DNA of 64,000 nt, taken from assembly GCA_019925795.1 (NCBI GenBank), contig CM034311.1, forward strand, positions 9,472,126-9,536,125, given 5' to 3'. The notes beneath the pieces were generated by a model. The model did no database searches and was not told where the DNA came from. It saw only the letters and a list, made by a program, of their open reading frames with translations. The DNA is from Dendrobium chrysotoxum (lineage: Eukaryota; Streptophyta; Magnoliopsida; Asparagales; Orchidaceae). Positions 34,967 through 46,862 of this stretch are shown one piece after another; position 1 is the first letter of the stretch, and every line of letters begins with the position of its first letter. Made by a program: the position numbers and the translations under genes.

Positions 34967-36936
34967 TATTGAAATCCAGGATCCCGAGCACTTAATTTTG
35001 ATGGTGACAACTAATACTTACTGAGTACATATAGACTTCCGTTAGATTACAAATGTTTAATCTTTGTATATGAGCACTAATATTTCAGGTCAGATGCACA
35101 CTGCTAAAGATTGCTGGAGACTCAAATCGGGTAGAATAGGATGTTGAAGAGTCTGTAATTTTTATTTCTTTATTTTTTCTTTTTTGAGTCTGCCACAGAA
35201 GCATGCATGTGAAAGGAGCAACCATGCACACACACAGGGGGAGATTTTTTTTTAAAATGATTAATTTTTTAAGCACATCGTACTGTACGACCTTGGATCG
35301 TACTGTACGATTAATTAAAAATACTCAGGCTAACGGCTAATTTTCGAATGATTAAGTTTACAAACTTATCGTACTGTACGTTCCATATCGTACTGTACGA
35401 TAATATGTAATTGTGAAACTCTAGCCGCCAGAATAAGTTTGGTAAGTTTTTGAATTTGATTTTCTGAACTGATCGTACTTTACACTACGGTTCGTACTGT
35501 ACGATTAATTAAAACTTGCCAAAATTATCTCCCTAATCAGGAAATAAATGTTGGTTTCTATTTTATATGTCGATCGTACTGTACGATAATATATCGTACT
35601 GTACGACTTACAGAGACGATTTCATTCGTCCCAGAGATCGTACCAGACGAAACCAAGGTTTTTTGTTCTGTTCGTCCTAGACGATATTCATATCGTACAG
35701 GACGATGTCAAGAAATGAACTGATCGTACTGTACGACTGGTGGAGTGCTGGATGATTGTTAGAGACGATTTCCTTCGTCCCAGCGATCGTACCAGACGAT
35801 CCCAAGAATTTTTGTACTATTCGTCCTGGACGATATTCTTATCATACAGGATGATATCATGAAAAACACTATTCATATTGTACGATTAAATGAGTGCTGG
35901 ATGACTGATAGAGACGAGTTCTTTCGTCCCGAGGTTCGTCCCACAGTTCGTCCCGTACGAACAGTACGAATCAATAGTATCGTCCTGTACGATATACATA
36001 TCATACCGTACGATATGAATAAAATTTGATACCTGTTCATCTGTACTCGTACTGGACGGAGCTGTAATTGAACTGATCGTACTGTACGATTATAAATCGT
36101 ACTGTACGAACAGAAACGCAAAAGTTGAAACTTTTAGGGTTTTCTGAAGCCTGATATAAAAACAACTTAAAATTTTCTTTAGGGAGTTGTTGATCAATCC
36201 TTTTGCTGTGAGAGGCTTGGAGGAGAAAGAAGGGGATTCGGTAGAGAGAAGTTTTTGGAGAGATCTAGAGCTTGAGAGAGGAAGGTGAAGGTGAGCTTGA
36301 GCGTGAGGGAGAAGTAGTGTGAGGAGATCATACGGTGGCTCCAAGCTAGCTGCATGCTTTGCTCCTCTTGTGGCTTTGGAAGCTTCAAGAAAGTTCTCGA
36401 GGGAAGAGTCACTTCAAGATCAACATCGCCAAGGTACTCTGCCATCTCCAGGAGGGAGAAAAAGGAGAAGGTTCGCTGCCGTCACCAGGAGGGTGACATA
36501 GCGTTTGGTATTCTGCCGCACCGAGGGAGGTGAAAGTGAGTATTGTAAAGGCTTCTCCGCCTTGCTGTGGGGGCAAAAGGAGAGTCAACTTTTACTAGTA
36601 CAAATCCCGGAGTAGAGGACTCCGGGGAGGGGACGTAGGTCAAGTGATCGAACCACTATAAAAATCTCTGGTGTGTTTTTTCCTGTTTACCGTACTTTAC
36701 TTTTCATGCTTTAAATTTGTGCGTTTTAATTGCTTGGTGAAAAATCAGTATTTAAATATTGTAGTGAAAAATCTAAAATTGAACTATCAATTTCATCATT
36801 GTGAACGTTGTATTTGCTTCCGCACATTAGTCGTTAAATTATGTTTTGAAAATACAAAAAAAATTAGAACTCTTGTGTAGGGTTAAATTTTTAAAATACA
36901 AATTCACCCCCCCTCTTGGCGTATCTCGTACTTTCA
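34967..36936 (+). repeat. 3' LTR of element A
   Basis: 1970 bp, starting TATTGAAATCC (TG decayed to TA) and ending CGTACTTTCA before ATAAT. Several palindromes show C to T or G to A changes against the 5' LTR. Confidence 0.95.
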
Positions 36937-36941
36937 ATAAT
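36937..36941. repeat. Target site duplication of element A (right)
   Basis: ATAAT, equal to 25904-25908. Confidence 0.92.
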
Positions 36942-38633
36942 TATTTCTTTTTCTCTATAAATGTTACTACTGTACATCCATTTGTAGTTGCCCTGTCTAC
37001 TAACTTTTCAGGTCCACAAGATCAAGTGTAATTCAAGCCAGCTCAAGATTGGGTAGATTAAGACTAAGTCAGTTTGTAATTTCAAATTCCAATGATTTTA
37101 AATCTTTTCTTGAGTCAAATGTAATAAAATGTATCCTCATGTTAAGTAACCTTACACACACACACTCAAGGGGAGAAATTTTGTGAGTTAAAGTTTATTT
37201 TCTATTTTTGATCATATCATACAGGATGATCCTTTCATCGTCCTGGACGATATTCTTAAACCAAAAATACTCAGCCGCCAAATGTATTTAGGCATGTTTT
37301 TGAAATTAATTTTATGTCTAATCGTATAGGACGATCCCAAATCATCCTGAATAATTCGTACCAATCATGCCTAAATTAGTTAGGAGATTAATGAGAGTAA
37401 TTAAGATTAGATTGATCGATCATATCATCCAGGACGGTCCCAGTATCGTCCAAGATGATCAGTAAGAAAAATTTTAAACTTATCCTAAATCTTTTGGACA
37501 TCCCAAACTATCTGCTAGACGATATGTTCTTTTTAAACTAATCATATAGAACAATATCAATATTGTCCTGAACGATCAGTTATATTTCAAGTCGTCCTGA
37601 CTCATTTGCTAGACGTCCCGAACTATCTACTGGATGATAATGCCTTATTTTGAACTAATCATACAGGATGATCGCAACATCATCCTGGACGATCAGTTAT
37701 ATTTTTGTATATCATCCCAATTTATCTCCTGGATGACCTGAACTATATTCTGGATGATTTAGTCAGTTTTGTACTAATCATACAGGAGGATCTGGCGATC
37801 GTCCTGGATGATCAGTTGCATAAAATTAAAAAACTAGGGTTTTTTAAGCCTGTGATTTAAGCAACTTATTTTTACTTCTAAAAATGATCTTTTGATGTTA
37901 TTCACTCAAAGAGAGCTTAGAGGAGAGGGAGAGTTTGGGAGAGAGAGAGGATCTTGTGAGGGGAAGTTTATGAGGGGTTTCATAAAGGTTGCTCCAAGTA
38001 AGGATTCAATCGTCATCTTCCTTCCTCATCCTTAGTTCCGTGGTGTCTCTAGGGAGGTGATCATCAACATCAGATCTAGGTTCTCTGCCCGCTTTAGGAG
38101 GAAGAAAAAGGATTCTGAGTTCTCTGCCTGCTTTAGGAGGAAGCAAAAGGATTCTGGGTTCTCTGCATACTTTAGGAAAAAGCAAAAGGATTCTGGGTTC
38201 TCTTCCTACTTCAGGAGGAAGCAAAAGGAGTTTAGGTTCTCTGCCTCACCGATGTCGGTGGAAAGAATTTGTAAGGGCTTCTCCATATTGCTGTGGGAGC
38301 AGAAGGAGATTCACTATAGTTTAGTGCAATACATGGAGGGGAGGCTCCGGGGAGTGGACGTAGGTCAATTGATCGAATCACCATAAATCTGGTGTACTCT
38401 TTTCATTTATTTTTTTGCATTTTAATTTTTGCATATTTCTGTGATCTGACATGTGGTTGAAAATCTTATTTTGGTTATCTGCTTATGCTTACATTGTTTG
38501 TATTTTTAAATATTCAAAAAAGATAAAAATAGTTTTCGTATTGTGTAAGAATTTTTTAAAATACCAATTCACCCCCCTCTTGGTTAGCCTTGGGACTAGT
38601 TCATAAGGGCTTAACAATCCTAACGAACTTTCA
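36942..38633 (+). repeat. 5' LTR of element B, main part
   Basis: Resumes in register with the 3' LTR (tatttctttttctctataaatgt versus 45172 on). Palindrome cluster 37203-37826 (mostly CpG-decayed CATCC-W-GGATG), 39-bp minisatellite 38081-38245, end CGAACTTTCA. Confidence 0.92.
38081..38245 (+). repeat. 39-bp minisatellite in 5' LTR of element B
   Basis: About four copies of a 39-bp unit (ggttctctgcctgctttagg, then aggaagcaaaaggattctg). The 3' LTR copy is at ~46300-46455. Confidence 0.92.
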
Positions 38634-38635
38634 AG

Positions 38636-38647
38636 TGGTATCAGAGC
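38636..38647 (+). promoter_or_regulatory. Primer-binding site of element B
   Basis: TGGTATCAGAGC, perfect 12-base complement to initiator Met-tRNA. Confidence 0.95.
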
Positions 38648-38692
38648 GAAAATCATAAAATCAAGTTTTGGAAAACTTTTAAATTTTAATCC

Positions 38693-40470
38693 ATGGCTAA
38701 CTTTACTAATCGTAATACTGCGAAAGGTTATTCAATCACACGACCACCTTTCTTTGAAAATATTCCTTTTATTATTGGAAAACTCGCATGTCCACCTTTT
38801 TACAATCGATTGATTATCGCATGTGGATGCTAGAGATGGTTATGTTGCACCTTAAAGACTTGTTAATTGTGTTAAAATTAAAATCCCTTTTTCTGAAAGG
38901 ACAATTGATGATAGAGATCTTGCTCAATTAAATGATAAATATTTGAATTACTTTTTCTATGTATTAAAATCTGAAGATTATATGTGTGTTTCAACATATG
39001 CAACTGGTAAAGAAATTTGGGATAAATTATGCATTACTTATGAAGGAATAAACAAGGTTAAACAATCAAGACTAAACATTCTTTTACATGATTATGAACT
39101 CTTTCGCATGAAACCAAATGAATTAATTTCTGAGATGTATATTAGATTTACACAAATTGTCACTTCCCTGTATACCTTAGGAAGAGAGCTTACAAATTAT
39201 GAAAAAGTGAACAAGATTTTACAATGTTTGTCTTCTTCCTTTGATACTAAAATTATTACAATTACTGAATCAAAAGATCTGAATAATTATTCAATTAATA
39301 ACCTACTTGGTTCACTAATTACATATGAACAAGGAGTGAACCAAAGGAAGCTTAATGCAAGTGAGAAAAAGAAGGAGAAAGCTATAGCTTTAAAGGCTGA
39401 TGATTCCGACTCTGGCTCTTTAGGTTTTGATGATGATGACATGGTCTTAATCACAAGGCAATTCAAGAGCTTCTTGGGAAAGAAACAAAAGCATCATCAG
39501 AATTGGAATAACGGTAAATCTGGTAAGAATTTTAAAGGTTCATATGATGTCATTTTCTTTGAATGTAAGAAGCCTGGGCATCTGAAGTTTGAATGCCTAA
39601 CACTGAAGGCTCGTCTAAGCAAGGAGAAGGGTGAGGAAAAGTATAAGTTCAAGAAGGACAAGAAGTAGACCCAAAAGGCTTTTTGGGCTGATTCAGCATC
39701 TGACTCCTCTAAAACTAAAGCTGAAGAGGAGGTAACCAACTTGTGCTTGATGGCAGATCATCTTGATCACTCTGATCAAGAAGAGGTATGTGAATTAACC
39801 TACAATTGATTGCTTAAATTTTCTAAGAAAATTCATTCATCGTACAGGAAGTTAAAAAAATTACATGCTAGCCTGAAATTGGAATTTTTGAACTTACAAA
39901 AAGAGCATAAAATTTTGATTAAAGATCATTCCACCTTGGATAGCAATCATATGGCATTACTTGATGAATTTGATGAATTAAATAAAAAATATTATGATTT
40001 ATCTGTTGAGCATGATTTATTGAAAACATCACATGTTGAATTAGAAATTGCATTCAAGGAATTAAAAACTCTTACATCTGATTTAGAGAGCAGGGAGCAT
40101 GCATTGAGAATGGAAAATTCAATTCTTAAAAGTTTAAATAATTTTTTTTGATGCTGAATTAACCGCTTTCATGAGAAATAAACAACTACCATCACTTGAA
40201 CAATTTTATAAAACTTCATTAAAGCATACATCATCCAAACCTAGGAAAAGGCACTTTCACCCACTTAGATTAGTTAACCCCTTTCCTGAAGTTATATGTT
40301 ATTCTTGTGGCATGCTAGGATATATCTCCCACACTTGCACCATTCACTGTAGAACACATTTGGTATGGAGACCAAAATTACAAAATTCACAGCATAGCAT
40401 GTATACATCACATTCTTCTTTCCATCACAATGGACCCAAACCTGTTTGGGTTCCGAAAGCTGACATCTGA
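38693..40470 (+). pseudogene. Sirevirus gag of element B, broken
   Basis: ATG at 38693 (MANFTNRNT). A frameshift near 38770-38850 moves the frame; the longest open part, 38943-39668, contains KQSRLNILLHDYELF and NLLGSLITYEQG of the UBN2-type Gag. First knuckle FECKKPGHLKFEC has Phe for the first Cys. A TAG (39666) and more shifts precede a coiled-coil-like stretch (39810-40151). The second knuckle reads CYSCGMLGYISHTC, with Tyr replacing His. Ends WVPKADI; the TGA at 40468-40470 shares its last base with an ATG that opens the protease frame. Confidence 0.9.
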
Positions 40471-43400
40471 TGATTTTGGAGGAGTGCTCTTACAAAAGGC
40501 CTCGTGCGAGTATGTGGTACCTGGATAGTAGATGTTCAAGACATATGACAAGAGATGCAAATCAATTCATTTCACTGGAGACCAGAGCAGGAGGCAAGGT
40601 AACACTTGGAGACAATACCACCAAGAGAGTGGCGGGATCAGGTATAATTGGTGATTCAAAATATTTCATCATTGATAATATTTTACTTGTAGATAGAATG
40701 AAATACAATCTTCTCAGCATCAGTGAGCTTTGTGATAAAGGCTTCAGCATACAATTTTTGCCAACATATTGCATTATAAGCTTAAATTACAAAATTATTT
40801 TGTAAGGAAAAATGATCAACAATATTTACATGCTGGATCTGAATTGCTTTAAAGTTGATATTGCTATTTGCTTAAAATCAACTGCTGATGAATCATGGCT
40901 ATGGCATAGGAGATTGTGTCATGCAAGCATGAAAAGCCTTAGGAAGATCACCTAAAAAGACTTAATAAGACCACCTGTGTGATACTTGTCAGTTAGGAAA
41001 GTAAGTTAAATCCTCCTTGCCCTCAATCAAAGACACAAATACTAGCAAACCCTTAGAAGTCCTACACATGGATCTCTTTGGACCTATCAGCACTTTAAGC
41101 TTAGAAGGGAAAGTCTTTAGGTATGTGATTGTTGATGATTATTTAAGGTTCACTTGGGTTAGATTCCTATCTCATAAAAGTGAATCATTCAAGGAGTTTA
41201 GATCTTTTTTCACTTGGATTCAGAGGAAGCTAGGTTATGAGATTATGACTATTTATAGTGATCTTGGTGGAGAATTTAAAAATGAGAAGTTTGAAACCTA
41301 CTATAAGGAGCAAGGGGTAGATCATAATTTTTTAGCTCCTAGGACCCCTTAGTAGAATGGGTAGCTGAAAGGAAGACTAGGACCCTAGTAGAAGCTGCTA
41401 GAGCCATAATAGCTGAGTACTCACTTCCTAAATACTTTTGGGCAGAAGCGGTGAATACAGGCTGTTATGTTTTGAATAGGGTAAATCTTAGATCTAAGCT
41501 GAACAAAACACCCTATGAAATTCTGAAGGGTAGAACACCCAACCTCTCTCACCTCCGTGTTTTTGGATGTAAAGTATTTATTCTGAATAATGGGAAGTCT
41601 CAACTAGGAAAGTTTGACCTAAAATCTGACGAAGGAGTGTTCCTAGGTTACTCAAGTGTTGGGAAATCCTATAGAGTCTTCAATAAGAGATCACTGATTG
41701 TTTAGGAGGCCACTCATGTTTTATTTGATGAATCTGATAATTCTAAAGGGTCTTGGGTAAAAGAAGAGGAGATTGTAAAAGTCACACAAGGAGTAGAATC
41801 TACAAATTTTTAGGAAAGGGTAGAACCTAAAGTTTCACTACCAAGAGAATGAAGATATTCTTTTAGTCATCCTAAAGAACTTATCTTAGGAGACCCTTCT
41901 GAAGGTTTTAGAACTAGGCATGGACTTAGAAAAGAAGTAAACCACTCTGTCTTCATTTCAATGACTAAACCCACCAACATCAATCAAGCCCTTTTTGATG
42001 AATTCTGGATCCTAGCCATGTAAGAGGAACTAAACCAATTTGTTAGGAATGATATTTGGGAGCTAGTAGAAAGACCTAAGGACCAGAGTATAGTGGGAAC
42101 TAAGTGGGTCTTTAAGAATAAAATGAATGATTCTGGTGTGGTGGTTAGGAATAAGGAAAGATTAGTGGCTAAGGGGTACAAACAAATCGAAGGGATTGAT
42201 TTTTACGAAACCTTTGCCCCAGTAGCCCATTTGAAAGCCATTAGAGTGCTACTTGACTTTGCCTATTATATGGGATTTAAGCTTTTCCAAATGGATGTCA
42301 AGAGTGCCTTTTTAAATGGGATAATAAAGGAAGATGTGTTTGTAGAGCAACCCCCTGGCTTTGAGAATTCCTAATTTCCAAATCATGTTTTCAAATTAAA
42401 AAATGCCTTGTATGGATTAAAATAGGCACCTAGAGCATGGTATGAGAGGCTTAGCTCATTCCTACTGAAAGAGAGTTTGTTAAGGGAAGTGTAGACACCA
42501 CCCTTATTCTTAGGAGAGTAGGAGATGAATTACTCATTTTTCTTATCTATGTTGATGATATACTTTTTAGATCTTTTGATAAAAATTTATGTGATGATTT
42601 TTCTAAAATAATGAGTAAGAAATTTGAGATGCGTATGATGGGAATTGTCCTATTTTTTAGGATTTAGCATAAGGCAAATGGATGAAGGAACCTTTCTAAA
42701 TCAATCAAAATACATTAAGGACACCCTGAAGAAATATGAAATAGATAAAGCCAAGCCAATCAACACTCCCATGAGTTCCAGTGTCCATTTAGATAAGGAT
42801 TCAGATGAAAAATCTATTGATCAGAAAAAGTATAGAAGAATAATTAGATCACTTCTTTACCTGACTGCAAGCAGACCTGATATTATGTTTAGTATTTATC
42901 TCTGTGCTAGATTTCAGGCAGATCCAAAGTAGTCCCACCTGAATACTGTTAAGAGAATTCTTAGATATCTCTTAGGAACCCAAAACTTAGGAATCTGGTA
43001 TCCTAGGCATAGCGCCTCCTTTGAAATTGTAAGATATTCTAATTGTGACTTTGTGGATGTAGGGTGAACAGAAAGAGCACCTTTGAAATATGTCAATTCA
43101 TAGGACAATCCTCAGTCTCCTAGTCTAGTAGAAAATAGAACTCAGTTGCATTGCCCATTATTAATGATGATACATTACCTTAGGAAGTTGTGTGGCCAAG
43201 GTCCTTTGGTTAAAACGATAACTTCTTGATTTAGGACTTCTTGTAGGCAAATTTTCTGTCCTATGTGATAATACTAGTGTCATCTACATTTCAAAGAACC
43301 CAATTTAACACTCCAGAACCAAACACATCGACATTAGGTACCACTTCATTAGGGATCTTGTTACCAAAGGAGACATAGAGCAACATTACATAGCCACTAA

Positions 43401-43498
43401 AAACCAACTGGTAGATATTTTCACAAAACCAACCACTAGCCTTTGAAACCTTTAGCACTTTAAGAATCAGATTAAATGTGATAGATATTCATGCGTGA
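40470..43498 (+). pseudogene. Sirevirus pol of element B, heavily broken
   Basis: ATG at 40470 leads into protease (WYLDSRCSRHM: active-site Gly changed to Arg). GAG-pre-integrase block ~40890-41010, integrase 41017-41450 (MDLFGPIS, YSDLGGEFKN with H to L, then a frameshift after RTP), RT 42093-42600 (KWVFKNKMN, FQMDVKSAFLNG, IYVDDILFRS) and RNase H to the TGA 43496-43498. Stops include the TAA after CQLGK (~41000) and the TAA 42372-42374 in the ENS-FP motif, both shared with element A. Other stops (for example TAG in KNALYGLK-APRAW, ~42425) are specific to B. Average decay is greater than in A, matching its older age. Confidence 0.93.
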
Positions 43499-45117
43499 AA
43501 TTGATACTATCAGTTTATGTTTCAGCACTTAGGTTTTGTTTGATTTGTTTGTCTATTTTTTAATGTGTTTTTTGATTTCTTGCTTTATTTTCCTCAATTT
43601 TTTTATTGTTATTTGTTTGATTTGGTTATTTCTTTTTATGTGCTTTCCTTTTGTTCTTGATTTCTTATTTATTTTCTTCAGAATCAGATTACTGCTCACC
43701 ACTACTAATTAACTTGATTTCTAAATGAGATTTTTATCTTGTTTTATTCAGAAGCTTATAAGGAGTGATTGACTTCTCAAAAATAGTTAAAGAATGAAAC
43801 ATTGATGATTATTTCTCTTCCTCTAACTCCTTTAATGGTGTATTTTTCATTTTGAATAAAAATCTTTTTCAAAATTAAAAAGTTAGACTTTGAAATAGAG
43901 ATCTATTTTATCTTCTTATAGTAATCTATCTCATATGAGTAGTGTTCCAAAGCATGGAATCACTTTTGTGTTTTCTTAATCAGGTGGTTACATTTATCAT
44001 AGGAGAATTATTCTGTTTTATGGATTGCTTTTCCTTATCTAAGAGAGTGAGTTGAGTTTTTTTCTCTTATATCTGGAAGATAATCTCACAACTGAGAGTC
44101 ATTTAGAATTTTTTAAAGAAAGGAAGTTCACAAAAGATGCGCAAAGTATGCCAATCAAGTGAAAAAGGCACAAAATGAGCCCAACACTGAAAAGATGTGC
44201 AATATTCGCCAATAAATTGAAAAGATACATAAAGTGTATCAAAAATCAAAAGATGCACAAAGTGTGCCAAACATTTGAAAAAGAGGCACAAAATTAGCCC
44301 ACAAAAAAATAAGCTTCCTCCTCTTTCAAACCTTTAGAAATCTTAGAAGAATTTATGTGCCGCCTAATATATTCAAACACTTGAGATTGAAAATCATGAT
44401 TTCTGATTCTTTACTTTGCAATACTATTTTATCAGTTATTTTTATTTGAAATGAAGTTTGAAACGATCACTTTTCTTATCTAATTTCTTTTCTTCTGAAT
44501 TAGATTTTTATTTGAAAGAATTTAAACCTGCAAGGTATCCGAGGTAGATTTATAAAAATCAATTTTCCAACTTTTTTGAATTTTAGTTCGTCAATTTCTC
44601 CTTGTTGGTTTTTGAATTAAAACTTAAGAAAAAATTTTGATTTACTGGAGCTGATCGATTTAAAAAAAAAAAACTTTATATTTATTTGTTGTTTTGTTAT
44701 TTGTTTGATTTTTTATTTATGTTTTGATTTGAATCTTTTTGTATTTTGGACTCCCTTGATCATTCATCTTCATCATCCAACATTTTCTTTGGGGAGCAGT
44801 TTGCTTCCATTTACCAGTTCTTTCAGCCACCTACACCTCCTCTACCTAATCAGTGTCCATCGTACATGTAGTTTGTTTGTTTTGTTGTTTTTTACTTCCA
44901 GTGTGATGTTTGTATTATTGTTCTTTCATGTATATGTTCTGCTTTATGATTTTCCTCCTTTTTGTGATGTTAAAAGGGGGAGTAGTGTTAGTGTTGTATC
45001 ATTTACTTATTTTAGTAAAATGTGCTTTGCATTACTTATAGTGTTTTGCTTTGCATTGCATTACTAGTTGATTTGAAATTATCTACAAATATTTGCCATC
45101 ATAAAAAAGGGAGAGAT
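43499..45117 (+). other. Post-pol region of element B with env relic and polypurine tracts
   Basis: Mostly non-coding and A/T-rich. Degenerate ~33-bp repeats at ~44130-44300 (aaaagatgcgcaaagtatgcc, aaagatgcacaaagtgtgcc) recur inverted in element C. Two polypurine tracts: taaaagggggag (44971-44982) and aaaaaagggagagattg (45103-45117, touching the 3' LTR). Confidence 0.7.
44749..44871 (+). pseudogene. C-terminal relic of an envelope-like ORF in element B
   Basis: An open stretch ending at TAG 44869-44871 reads EQFASIYQFFQPPTPPLPNQ near its end, which parallels the end of the envelope-like ORF of element A (QFASLHQYHQLF then a proline run). The rest of the ORF is missing or unrecognisable. Short match, so moderate certainty. 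Confidence 0.6.
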
Positions 45118-46857
45118 TGTTGTAAATCTGGATCAAGAATCATAATTTTGATGATAACAAATATTTTTATTTTTCTATTAATGTTATTTTTGTACATCTA
45201 TTTGTAGTTACCCTGTCTACTAACTTTTCATGTCCATAGGATTAAGTGCAATTCAAGCCAGCTCAAGATTTGGTAGATTAAGACTGAGTCAGTTTGTAAT
45301 TTCAAATTCCAATGATTTTTTATCTTTTCTTAAGTCAAATGTAATAAAGTGGATCATGATGCTAAGTAACCTTGCACACACACACTCAGGGAGAGAAATT
45401 TAGTGAGTTAGAGTTTTATTTTTGTTTTTGATCATATTGTACAGGATGATCCTTCCATCATCCTGGACGATATTCTTAAACCAAAAATACTTAGCCGCCA
45501 AACGTATTTAGGCATGCTTTTTAAATTGATTTTATGTCTAATTGTACAGGATGATCCCACATCATCCTGGATGATTTGTGCCAATCATGCCTAAATTAGT
45601 TAGGAGATTAATAAGAGTAATTAAGGTTTGATTTAATGATCATATCATCCGAGACGATCGCAGGATTATCTAGGACGGTCAGTAAGAAAAACCATAAACT
45701 TCTCCTAAATCTGCTGGATGCCCCGAACTATCTGCTGGACGATATGTTATTTTTTGAACTAATCCTACGGGATGATATCAATATCATCTTGAATGATCAT
45801 TTATATTTCAAGTCATCCTGACTCATCTGCTAGACATCCTGAACTATCTACTGGATGATAATGTCTTATTTTGAACTAATCGTACAAGACGATCGCAACA
45901 TCGTCCTGGACGATTAGTTATAATTCTGTATATCATCCCAATTTATCTCATGGATGACCTGAACTATATTCTGGATGATTTAATCAGTTTTGTACTAATC
46001 GTACAGGATGATCCGGTGATCGTCCTAAACGATCAGTTATGCAAAATTGAAAAACTAGGGTTTTTTAAGCATGTTATTTGAGCAACTTATTTTTACTTTT
46101 GAAAAAGTTCTTTTGATGTAATCCACTCCAAGAGAGCTTAGAGGAGAGGGAGAGTTTGGGAGAGAGAGAGGATCTTATGAGGGAGAGTTTGTGAGGGGTT
46201 TCACAAAGGTTGCTCCAAGCAAAGATTCGAACGTCGTCTTCCTTCCTCATCCTTAGTTTTGTGGTGGCTCTAGGGTGACAATCATCAGCATTAGATCAAG
46301 GTTCTCTGCCTGCTTCAGGAGGAAGCAAAAGGATTCTTGGTTCTATTCCTGCTTCAGGAGGAAGCAAAAGGATTCTGGGTTCTCTTCCTGCTTCAGGAGG
46401 AAGCAAAAGGATTTTGGGTTCTCTGCCTGCTTCAGGAGGAAGCAAAAGGAGTCTAAGTTCTCTGCCTCACCGGTGTTGGTGGAAAGATTTTGTAAGGGCT
46501 TCTCCACCTTGCTGTGGGAGCAGAAGGAGAGTCACTATAGTTTAGTGCAATACCTAAAGGGGAGGCTCCGAGGAGTGTACGTAGGTCAAGTTGATCGAAT
46601 AACTATAAATTTGGTGCGCTCTTTTTATTTATTTTTTTGCATTTAAATTTTTGCATATTTTTGTGTTCTGATCTATGGTTGAAAATTTGATTTTGGTTAT
46701 CTTCTTTCGCTTACATTATTTATATTTTTAAATATTCAAAAAGACAAAAATATTTTTCATTTTGTGTAAGAATTTTTTAAAATATCAATTCACCCCCACC
46801 CTCTTGGTTAGCCTTGGAACTAGTTCATAAGGGATTAACAACCTTAACAAACTATTA
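45118..46857 (+). repeat. 3' LTR of element B
   Basis: 1740 bp from TGTTGTAAATCTGG. Palindromes 45424-46045; 39-bp minisatellite 46300-46455; ends aactatta (CA decayed to TA), followed by ATGCT. Confidence 0.92.
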
Positions 46858-46862
46858 ATGCT

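Larger units (their letters stand above)
25909..36936 (+). mobile_element. Sirevirus element A with envelope-like ORF
   Basis: Plus-strand Ty1/copia Sirevirus, 11.0 kb, flanked by perfect ATAAT (25904-25908 and 36937-36941). LTRs are 25909-27879 and 34967-36936, very similar (a few percent different by eye, many changes C to T or G to A). Internal order: primer site, gag, pol, palindrome cluster with TATA box, envelope-like ORF, three polypurine tracts. It is younger than B, into whose 5' LTR it jumped. Stops in gag and pol and a frameshift in the envelope-like ORF make this copy defective. Confidence 0.96.
25864..46857 (+). mobile_element. Sirevirus element B, complete but decayed, split by element A
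   Basis: Plus-strand Ty1/copia Sirevirus. The 5' LTR is 25864-25908 plus 36942-38633 (~1737 bp) and the 3' LTR is 45118-46857 (1740 bp). Element A is inserted 45 bases into the 5' LTR. Internal order: primer site, gag, protease, integrase, RT, RNase H, a long non-coding region with a short relic of an envelope-like ORF, and two polypurine tracts. Frameshifts and many stops make it defective. Left LTR end TG has decayed to TA and the right CA to TA. Confidence 0.93.

Noticed and set aside
19341..38647. tRNA-like sequences at the LTR edges
   Set aside because: These are 11-12 base primer sites complementary to initiator Met-tRNA, not tRNA genes.
38057..46646. ORFs translating the 39-bp minisatellite (13-residue repeats, FSACFRRKQKDSG)
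   Set aside because: Open only because the unit is a multiple of three; the homologous units in D (40 bp) and A do not keep the frame.
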